From contig CAMRBW010000019.1 in the NCBI GenBank assembly GCA_947040555.1, forward strand, positions 1 to 42,126: a stretch of 42,126 bases of DNA, in the 5' to 3' direction. Under the pieces are notes generated by a model. That model was not told the DNA's origin. It did no database searches and saw only the letters and a program-made list of their open reading frames with translations. Positions 8,612-17,771 of the stretch are shown piece after piece (within the stretch, counting starts at the first letter, position 1; each line of letters begins with the position of its first letter). This stretch comes from an uncultured Oceanospirillales bacterium (GTDB lineage: Bacteria > Pseudomonadota > Gammaproteobacteria > Pseudomonadales > Endozoicomonadaceae). A program made the position numbers and the translations under genes.

Positions 8612-10087
8612 GTGGCTGACGTCAATCAGTTTTCTCTCACCAGCACCCTTGCTGGGTTTGCCTATATCGGACTTATCATATCTTTTGTACTGATCGTCAT
8701 TATGCGTCGCAGGCCAGTTGGTGTCTCGCTGTCCTGGCTGCTGCTGCTATTTGTACTACCAGTGGCCGGTATCATTTTGTTCCTCATGTTTGGCACCCAG
8801 CGTCTCGGTAGCAAAAGGCTCCGAAGGGCAGAAGCGCTGGCGCCGACTTACTCAGACTGGATGAGACACCTCCGGCAGGTGCTATCTCTCCAACACTCCC
8901 AGAGTGAAGCCAGCACTCTCCGTCAAAACAGAGTGTATAGCCTTGCCGAGCACACCACCCGCATACCGGCGACCCCCGGCAATCAACTGATGCTATTCCA
9001 CGATACCGATGACATATTCAAGCACCTGACACAGGATATAAACCATGCCAAAAGCAGCATCAATATGGAGTTTTATATCTGCGAAACCGGTGGCCGGGTT
9101 GATCGTGTTATAGAAGCCCTGGAAGCCGCTGCTCAAAGAGGTATCACCTGTCGGTTACTTTTGGATGCGGTGGGAAGCCACTCATTTTTGCGCAGCCAAA
9201 TAGTACTGCGCCTACGGAAAGCGGGTATACAAGTTCAAATGTCTCTTCCTGTCGGCCCGGTACGCATGTTGTTTGAACGGATGGATCTGCGCAACCATCG
9301 CAAGCTGGTCATTATCGATGACGACATCGCCTGGACCGGCAGCCTCAATCTGGCTGATCCAATGTTGTTTAAACAAAATATGGGCGTTGGGCAGTGGGTA
9401 GATGCTGTCGTACGTATCCAGGGGCCGGCAGCGCATGTGAGCGGGGCCGTATTTCATTACGACTGGGCTATGGAGACAGGAGAAGAGATCCCCATTTATC
9501 ACCAAACTTTCGTCTATCAACACAGTCTGGCGGAAAACAGCGTCTCCCTGCATGTGGTGCCATCCGGCCCAGGACCAGACAGAACCACTATCCACAGAGC
9601 ACTATTGGCCGCTATCTATGAGAGTCAGAAGGAGCTTATTATCACCACGCCCTATCTGGTACCGGATGAGGCGCTGGTCACGGCGCTCTGCTCTGCGGCT
9701 ATGCGTGGTGTTCGTGTGACGTTGATCACTCCCCAAAAAACCGATTCACGCATGGCTTACTATGCCAGTCGCTCCTTTTATGAAGACCTGTTGAATGCCG
9801 GCATTACCATCTTGCATTTTACGGAAGGATTGCTGCACACCAAATGTGTTCTGGTCGATCGGAAAACCGTTCTTTTCGGTACCGTTAATCTGGATATGCG
9901 TAGTGTCTGGCTCAATTTCGAGCTGACCCTGATCATCTACGACCAGGGCTTCGGGGAAAACGTAGCGAACCTGCTGAAGGAGTACATGAGCGCCTCCCAA
10001 AGTGTTTCTCCAGAAGCGTGGATGAAGCGGGGTCTTCTGGAAAAACTGCGGGAAAATTCGGCCCAACTGCTCAGCCCATTACTGTGA
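8612..10087 (+). CDS. cls: Cardiolipin synthase (phospholipase D family)
   Basis: Condenses two phosphatidylglycerols into cardiolipin and glycerol at the inner membrane. I chose the GTG at 8612, giving 491 aa, because it matches the length of ClsA (486 aa) and places the two N-terminal transmembrane helices (about 14-31 and 40-60) at the start. An AAGAGA ribosome-binding-like site lies eight bases upstream. A longer open frame from 8462 would overlap the ybaM-like gene. Both HKD motifs are intact: HRKLVIID (H229, K231, D236) and HTKCVLVD (H409, K411, D416), close to H224 and H404 of E. coli ClsA. GSLNL and GTVNLD follow the two motifs as in the family. The downstream neighbour is convergent, with no clear terminator between. 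Confidence 0.94.
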   Translation: MADVNQFSLTSTLAGFAYIGLIISFVLIVIMRRRPVGVSLSWLLLLFVLPVAGIILFLMFGTQRLGSKRLRRAEALAPTYSDWMRHLRQVLSLQHSQSEASTLRQNRVYSLAEHTTRIPATPGNQLMLFHDTDDIFKHLTQDINHAKSSINMEFYICETGGRVDRVIEALEAAAQRGITCRLLLDAVGSHSFLRSQIVLRLRKAGIQVQMSLPVGPVRMLFERMDLRNHRKLVIIDDDIAWTGSLNLADPMLFKQNMGVGQWVDAVVRIQGPAAHVSGAVFHYDWAMETGEEIPIYHQTFVYQHSLAENSVSLHVVPSGPGPDRTTIHRALLAAIYESQKELIITTPYLVPDEALVTALCSAAMRGVRVTLITPQKTDSRMAYYASRSFYEDLLNAGITILHFTEGLLHTKCVLVDRKTVLFGTVNLDMRSVWLNFELTLIIYDQGFGENVANLLKEYMSASQSVSPEAWMKRGLLEKLRENSAQLLSPLL

Positions 10088-10197
10088 CCTTGACCCTGAA
10101 TGCATCAGTTAGGCTCAATCTGAGCACAGCATGAACCGCAGTACTGACAAACGAATCGCTTTAACCTGCATGGGTCGTAAACTCTCAGCTACAGCAA

Positions 10198-11052
10198 TCA
10201 GACGAACGCAGCCGTACGGGAGATCAGCACCTCATCGAACGAAGAGCCATCCCTCACGCAGGAAATAATTAAATCAATAATATCCAACACACACTCACCA
10301 TTATTGTGGCCGGTCATAAATCGGGCAGCCTGCTTTGCTTCCGCCGAGGCATTGGACATGGCAAAACTGTAGCCAGACTGTCTTAACATCTCCACATCAT
10401 TGCCATTATCACCAAAGGTGATAACTTCACTGTCATCAATGTTTAAATGCTTTTGCAGCGCTTTCATCCCATGGGCCTTGTGAATGCCGGGGATGATCAG
10501 ATCGACAAACTCATGCCCGCTGGTTACAGGAACAAGAATCCCGGATAAATCCCGGTGGGCAGCACTTGTCAGAGTTTCCTGACATTGCCCCTGAAGGTTA
10601 AGGGCAACCTTAAGAATCGTGTCGTCTATCTCGTTGTAAGAAGAGATTGTTTTCAGTCGTGAATAGTATTTTAAACTGGCCGCATAACCTTCCTCGGTCA
10701 CAGTGCTCAGGATGTAAGCACTCTCTTTACCGCAAATCACGGTCCGATACAGGGGATAGTTTTCCAGAAACCGGTAGGTCGCCTCTACGGCATCAGCGGA
10801 CAGATGATTGACATTCAGCTCACGATTTTCTGTCCAGACATAAGCACCATTTTCTGCAACAAAAGAGATGTCGTGGTCGAAGTCATCAAAAAAGCTCATC
10901 AACTTGAACAACTGGTTACCGCTGGCAACTGCAAAATGAATGTTCAACTGCTTTAATTGCTCATACTGAGCCTGGAAACGATGACGGTTGTAGGTTTTGT
11001 CATCAGTCAAAAACGTACCATCCATATCTACGGCAATCAGCTTGATAGACAT
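10198..11052 (-). CDS. ybiV: HAD-IIB sugar phosphatase, YbiV/SupH type
   Basis: A 284-aa haloacid-dehalogenase-superfamily phosphatase of the Cof type. Motif I is DMDGTFLTDD (nucleophile D9, acid/base D11), motif II is ASGN, the motif III lysine lies in IPGIHKAHG, and motif IV is GDNGND. The intervening C2 cap is of the IIB type. The sequence closely follows E. coli YbiV throughout (shared blocks TYNxxRFxAQY, ISFVAENGA, PVTSG, DLIIPG, YSFAM), so it should dephosphorylate sugar phosphates such as fructose-1-phosphate or ribose-5-phosphate. It is monocistronic and convergent with cls. Assignment is firm; the physiological substrate is not known. Confidence 0.93.
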   Translation of the reverse strand: MSIKLIAVDMDGTFLTDDKTYNRHRFQAQYEQLKQLNIHFAVASGNQLFKLMSFFDDFDHDISFVAENGAYVWTENRELNVNHLSADAVEATYRFLENYPLYRTVICGKESAYILSTVTEEGYAASLKYYSRLKTISSYNEIDDTILKVALNLQGQCQETLTSAAHRDLSGILVPVTSGHEFVDLIIPGIHKAHGMKALQKHLNIDDSEVITFGDNGNDVEMLRQSGYSFAMSNASAEAKQAARFMTGHNNGECVLDIIDLIISCVRDGSSFDEVLISRTAAFV

Positions 11053-11335
11053 TGTTGTTTATTGAAACCTCATCAAGGACTGTTCTGCCGCTACCTGTGT
11101 GTCCCTTTTGGCGCCAGTAAAGGAAGCAGTACCGATCAGACCAGTGAACCGCTAATAATTATAATCTGGGAACAGGAGCCGCTGGGATTGTAATAAAGTT
11201 CCCCGGATCAGGCACTAAAATACTACCCTTTAAAGACAACCCTGAGATGGTGACTAACAATCGTATTACCAACTGACCCTTTCTTTCCCAGAGAAGGCGG
11301 GGTTAAACTGAAAGTCCATGAAGGAGGGGAGAGCT

Positions 11336-11830
11336 ATGATAAATAAAAAAAGCCCCAGTGCCATTAATGGCAACCAAGGATGTACTGAGACCCGTCATCA
11401 AGAGCTTTTAGAGATGTACCGGCACTCCGGCCAGACACCCCGCGAGTTCGTCGCCGACTGTCTTCAGAACCGTATGCTGTCCGGCGCTGATGCGATTGAA
11501 TTGATGGAGGTACTTGTCGCAAAAACCACAACCCGCTCATTTGCCCTGGCCGATCTTACTGATGATGATCACTTCCGGCTGGGCTTCTACGAAACCACAC
11601 TGGAAGATACCGAGAACAGCCCCATTTTCATCATGCAGCTCAATCATGAGCTGGTGAAACATTCAGAGGAGATACAAGTCTTTCTGGAACCCTTTGCCCG
11701 AGAGCTGGCAGAACTGATCAGCGAACATCAGGATGTCGAACTTCCTGAAGAGGTCAATCCCTCCACATCTCGCGCAGAAGCGATGGATACCATACTCGCA
11801 TCGTTGCCTAACGATACATCGTCTCACTAA
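11336..11830 (+). CDS. Hypothetical protein, 164 aa, unknown family
   Basis: A soluble, acidic, mostly helical protein with no signal peptide or membrane segment and no motif I recognise. I start at the ATG at 11336 because it follows a very strong ribosome binding site (GGAGGGGAG at 11323-11331); an upstream ATG at 11318 would place that site inside the gene. The N-terminal 20 residues are polar and Lys/Ser/Asn-rich. The middle has repeated short acidic helices (DAIELMEVL, EEIQVFLEPFARELAELI). It stands alone, divergent from ybiV and convergent with yfcC, and has its own terminator. The ribosome binding site and terminator support expression. Function is unknown. Confidence 0.75.
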   Translation: MINKKSPSAINGNQGCTETRHQELLEMYRHSGQTPREFVADCLQNRMLSGADAIELMEVLVAKTTTRSFALADLTDDDHFRLGFYETTLEDTENSPIFIMQLNHELVKHSEEIQVFLEPFARELAELISEHQDVELPEEVNPSTSRAEAMDTILASLPNDTSSH

Positions 11831-11862
11831 CTCATCCCGCAGATCACTCAATCGTAAGATGC

Positions 11863-11890
11863 AAAAAAGCAGCCTGTTGGTTGCTTTTTT
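11863..11890. terminator. Bidirectional Rho-independent terminator
   Basis: AAAAAAGCAGCC (11863-11874) pairs with GGTTGCTTTTTT (11879-11890) around a TGTT loop, with one G-T wobble. It lies between the 164-aa gene and convergent yfcC and has A and T tracts on both sides. Confidence 0.9.
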
Positions 11891-11906
11891 GTTATGTGTC
11901 GTTTAA

Positions 11907-13388
11907 TCAGGCAGCCATAAACAGCATTCCCATCGACAAAACGAGCACAACCACCAGCAGCGGTGCAACCCACTTCAGGTAACGTTCATAGGGGATCTTC
12001 GCCAGAGCCAGACCGGCCACCAGATGACTCGCCGTAGGGGCAAAAATATTGATCCATCCGGAAGCAGACTGAAAAACCGTAATCATGATATCACGATTAA
12101 CACCGGCAAAATCGGAGAGCGGCCCCATCAAAGGCATCGACACAGTAGCCAGACCAGACGTCGATGGAATAAAAAACGACAGCACGATATGGACAATATA
12201 AGCGACGACGGCAAACACACCACCAGAGTCAAGACCGGTAATCATGCTCTCAGCCCAGTGCAAGATGCTATCGATAATCATGCCATCATTCATAACCACG
12301 TAGATGCCACGGGCTATGGCAATGATCAGAGCAACGCCAATCAAATCTTTAGCACCGTCCAGAAAACTCTGGACGAATTCACCTTCCGGCATACGATTGA
12401 TAAACGCGACCAGGACTGCAGACGCCAGGAACAACGCGGACAGCTCATCAAACCACCACCACAGTGTTGGGATAACGGTTATACCGAAATCTGCCCATGG
12501 TATTACGCTATAAATCATTATCAGGAAGGTGAAAAAGAAGACTGCCATGGTCAGCTTTCTGCTACCGGTAAAGTCCGCAGCCTGAGCGGGACGACTGAAC
12601 TCATCATTAAATTCAATATCTGCCAGTATGGATGCGGATTGGTCAGCCTTCACTTTGGCGGCATACCGCATAACATAGAGAATGGCGGTAGTCTGAAGAA
12701 CAAAGAACATCAGCAGTCGTAAACCAATACCGTCACCAATCTGCAGCCCGGCAAAACCGGAAGCGATGCCCGTTGCAAACGGGTTAACGGTGGAGCAGAG
12801 CACACCAATACCGGAGCCAAGCAGGATAATCCCTGCGGCAACCATTCGGTCATAACCTGCGGCACCGATCACTGGCAAAATCAGCACCCAGAAAGCGACC
12901 GTCTCTTCCGCCATACCAAAAGTGGAGCCACCGATACCAAACAGCAGCATCAGGATCGGGATCATAACCTGCTCCCGCCCTTTAAACCTGCTCACAACGG
13001 CAGCGACACCCGCATCCAGCGCCCCGCTCATCATGATGACCCCAAGGTAGCCACCAATAATCAGCACGAACAGCGCCACACTGACCGCTTTATGAAAGCC
13101 CTCTATGGGTGCAAGCAGGACATCAGCAAACCCCTGAGGGGATGACTCCAGCTCCTGGAACGTTCCCGGAACGGGTAGAAGACGCTCGTCGCCACTGTAA
13201 TCGATGGATTCTGCCGCAGGAATTAACTGTCGGGTATCTGCCGTAAGATAATCATAGCGACCGGCAGGAATAATCCAGGTTAACAGGGCGACTATCCCGA
13301 TGATGACAAACAGTATTGTGTACACTGTTGGCATCTGGAAGCCTTTCTTCTTGGGCGCACCACCTGCGCCTGACGTAACTGAGTTCAT
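11907..13388 (-). CDS. yfcC: YfcC-family integral membrane transporter
   Basis: A 493-aa membrane protein with about 12 helices, of the DcuC/ArcD-like YfcC family (E. coli YfcC, 506 aa). Recognisable features: a cytoplasmic basic N-terminus (PKKKGFQMPTVYTIL), a first helix ending in WIIPAGRYD, GIGGSTFGMAEET in the first half and SFFIPSTSGLATVSMPLMGPL with SASGWINIFAPTASH in the second half, which form the two inverted-repeat substrate loops. Family members are annotated as arginine/ornithine or C4-dicarboxylate carriers, but the substrate is unproven. The start is supported by GAGGGAGA six bases upstream. It follows fadH by nine bases, so the two form an operon; a link between uptake of an organic acid and its oxidation is possible but only inferred. 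Confidence 0.88.
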   Translation of the reverse strand: MNSVTSGAGGAPKKKGFQMPTVYTILFVIIGIVALLTWIIPAGRYDYLTADTRQLIPAAESIDYSGDERLLPVPGTFQELESSPQGFADVLLAPIEGFHKAVSVALFVLIIGGYLGVIMMSGALDAGVAAVVSRFKGREQVMIPILMLLFGIGGSTFGMAEETVAFWVLILPVIGAAGYDRMVAAGIILLGSGIGVLCSTVNPFATGIASGFAGLQIGDGIGLRLLMFFVLQTTAILYVMRYAAKVKADQSASILADIEFNDEFSRPAQAADFTGSRKLTMAVFFFTFLIMIYSVIPWADFGITVIPTLWWWFDELSALFLASAVLVAFINRMPEGEFVQSFLDGAKDLIGVALIIAIARGIYVVMNDGMIIDSILHWAESMITGLDSGGVFAVVAYIVHIVLSFFIPSTSGLATVSMPLMGPLSDFAGVNRDIMITVFQSASGWINIFAPTASHLVAGLALAKIPYERYLKWVAPLLVVVLVLSMGMLFMAA

Positions 13389-13397
13389 AGTTCTCCC

Positions 13398-15491
<2,094 letters not shown>

Positions 15492-15516
15492 TCATTGTTA
15501 GCCAATTATCGCTATA

Positions 15517-15542
15517 TATCAAAAGAGCCCCGAAGGGCTCTT
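15517..15542 (-). terminator. Rho-independent terminator with TTCG loop
   Basis: On the minus strand AAGAGCCC-TTCG-GGGCTCTT (15523-15542) is followed by a short T run (TTTTGAT). It starts seven bases beyond the stop of the VTT/oxidoreductase gene and separates that gene from fadH. Confidence 0.88.
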
Positions 15543-15548
15543 GATAGA

Positions 15549-17672
15549 TTAAAGGTTCCAGCGGTGGAACTTCTCAAGCAGATTCAAGATTTTTTCCGGT
15601 GCGTGGGCTCGCTTCCACTCACCGGCTGCGTACTTGTTGGACTCGGACAGTGTCGGATAAATGTGGATAGTGCCCAGAATCTTGTTCAACCCCAGCCCCT
15701 GTTTCATGGCGGTGATATATTCAGTAATCAGCTCACCGGCATGATAACCAACAATGGTACAACCAAGAATCTTGTCCTTACCCGGCACAGTAAGAACTTT
15801 GATAAAGCCTTTGGCCTCGCCATCAGCCATTGCCCGATCAAGGTCGTCTATGCCGAAACGGGTCACTTCGTAGGCAATGCCCTGTGCCTTGGCCTCTTGC
15901 TCATTAAGGCCAACCCGTGCGACTTCCGGATCAATAAACGTCGCCCAAGGCATAACCGAATAGTTGACCTTGAACTTTTTAAAACGACCAAACAGGGCAT
16001 TTACCGCGGCATACCATGCCTGGTGGGCAGCAGCATGGGTAAACTGGTAAGGTCCGGCCACATCACCGCAGGCGTAGATATTGGGGTACTTGGTTTGCAG
16101 ATACTCATTCACCGTGAGCGTGCCGTTTGGATTGATTTCCAGCCCCAGATTTTCCATACCCAGTGAGGCGGTATTGGCCTTACGACCGAGCGCCAGCACC
16201 ACCACATCAAATTCGATAGTGACAATTTTACCTTCAAACTTGTGTTTTGCCTCAAGCCACTGTCGCTCACCCTCTCGATGAAAGGCGACAGCTTCATGGT
16301 TGATACGCAGATCAATGCCGTCTTTGAGAAACTGAGCCATAACCGCTTCTGCTACATCGTCATCCTCTCTGGGAAGAATGCGAGCCGAACGATCCACCTG
16401 AATCACCTGAACGCCAAGGCGATGGAAGGCCTGGGAGAGTTCCGAGCCAATCGGACCACCGCCCAGAACCAACATGCGCGCGGGCTTCTCTCGCAAATTC
16501 CAGATGGTGTCTGACGTGTAGTAATTAACACTATCCAGCCCAGGAATCGGCGGAACAAATGGTTTCCCTCCGCTGGCAAGAATAATATTTTTTGCGGTAA
16601 TAGTGCGATCTCCGGTCTTCACCTCCCAGGGGGAAACCAGCTTTGCCTCACCTTGTACACAGTCAACGCCGAGGCCGCTGTAGCGTTCGACAGAGTCGTG
16701 AGGTTCAACCTGCCGGATAATATTTTGTATCCGCTCCATTACGGCAGGAAAATCAACTTCCGCTGTCGCATGGGTAATACCGAACTCATCCGCACGCTGG
16801 ATGTAATGATTGATGCGCGAGGAGCGAATCAGTGCCTTGCTGGGTACACAACCGGTATTCAGGCAGTCCCCCCCCATTTTGTCTCTTTCAACCAGGGTGA
16901 CTTTGGCTTTTACGGCAGCGGCAATATAAGCGCTGACCAAGCCACCGGAACCGGCGCCAATGACCACAAGGTTGGTATCAAAGCTATCCGGCTTTTGGAA
17001 ACCCTTGTACACCTTACGCTGGTTCAGGCGGGTCATAACTACTTTTGCTACCCATGGGAATGCCGCCAACAGCAGAAAGGAGAGAATCAACTCCGGCGTG
17101 GCGATACCCTTAACAGAAAACTCTTCAACCTGTCCCAGCTCCGCGCCGGCATTGACATAAACAGCAGTCCCCACCAGCATGCCTAATTGACTGACCCAAT
17201 AAAACGTCCGTACACGTATTTTTGTCAGACCCATAACCAGATTGATAACCATGAACGGCACAGCGGGAATCAAGCGCAGGCTGAACAGATAGAAGGCCCC
17301 GTCCTTTTCAATGCCTTTGTTAACGGTGGTTAGATACTTGCTAAACTTGCTTTGAACCCAGTCCTGCAGCAGCGTGCGGGAGGCAAGCATCGCCAGAGTT
17401 GCGCCAATAGAGCTGGCAAACGAGATAATCAATACACCCTCAACAAAGCCAAACAGAGCTCCGCCAAACAGTGTCATAACAACGGCAACGGGAAGAGATA
17501 AAGCAGTGATAGCCACATAAATCGAGAAAAAAATCACTGTCGTGTAAATCGGATTACTTTCTTTAAGCCCTCTAAAAAAATCAAACGTTAAGTATTGTGA
17601 AAGTTCAAGTCCATGAAATATCGCAAGGGCTGTCACAATCACCACTAACAGCAATACTTTGGTAGCACGCAT
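15549..17672 (-). CDS. TVP38/TMEM64 (VTT) membrane domain fused to FAD-dependent disulfide oxidoreductase
   Basis: A two-part protein of 707 aa from the ATG at 17672 (GTG at 17678 and TTG at 17681 are alternatives; an AGGA site lies 11, 5 and 2 bases before them). Residues 1 to about 225 form a DedA-like VTT domain with several hydrophobic helices and the typical FSLRLIPAVPFMVIN segment. Residues about 235-707 are a class-I pyridine-nucleotide disulfide oxidoreductase: FAD motif GAGSGG, redox pair in GGDCLNTGCVPSK, NAD(P) motif GGGPIGSE, second FAD motif ACGDVAG and C-terminal HIYPTLSES with the active-site His. It resembles mercuric reductase/dihydrolipoamide dehydrogenase but lacks the N-terminal heavy-metal domain and a C-terminal Cys pair. 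The fusion recurs in marine gammaproteobacteria. Substrate is unknown. It may be cotranscribed with the USP-like gene 99 bases upstream. Confidence 0.9.
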   Translation of the reverse strand: MRATKVLLLVVIVTALAIFHGLELSQYLTFDFFRGLKESNPIYTTVIFFSIYVAITALSLPVAVVMTLFGGALFGFVEGVLIISFASSIGATLAMLASRTLLQDWVQSKFSKYLTTVNKGIEKDGAFYLFSLRLIPAVPFMVINLVMGLTKIRVRTFYWVSQLGMLVGTAVYVNAGAELGQVEEFSVKGIATPELILSFLLLAAFPWVAKVVMTRLNQRKVYKGFQKPDSFDTNLVVIGAGSGGLVSAYIAAAVKAKVTLVERDKMGGDCLNTGCVPSKALIRSSRINHYIQRADEFGITHATAEVDFPAVMERIQNIIRQVEPHDSVERYSGLGVDCVQGEAKLVSPWEVKTGDRTITAKNIILASGGKPFVPPIPGLDSVNYYTSDTIWNLREKPARMLVLGGGPIGSELSQAFHRLGVQVIQVDRSARILPREDDDVAEAVMAQFLKDGIDLRINHEAVAFHREGERQWLEAKHKFEGKIVTIEFDVVVLALGRKANTASLGMENLGLEINPNGTLTVNEYLQTKYPNIYACGDVAGPYQFTHAAAHQAWYAAVNALFGRFKKFKVNYSVMPWATFIDPEVARVGLNEQEAKAQGIAYEVTRFGIDDLDRAMADGEAKGFIKVLTVPGKDKILGCTIVGYHAGELITEYITAMKQGLGLNKILGTIHIYPTLSESNKYAAGEWKRAHAPEKILNLLEKFHRWNL

Positions 17673-17771
17673 AGGCACCAAATTCCTATTTTACATGATG
17701 GGTGTATATCATATTAATTTTGCTGGCTCAGCATTGCACTCAAAATATTGTCAAAGACGATGGGAAAAATA

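Noticed and set aside
15549-17672. Mercuric reductase
   Set aside because: The CLNTGC core and HIYPTLSE motif fit, but there is no N-terminal metal-binding domain, no C-terminal Cys pair and no mer genes nearby.
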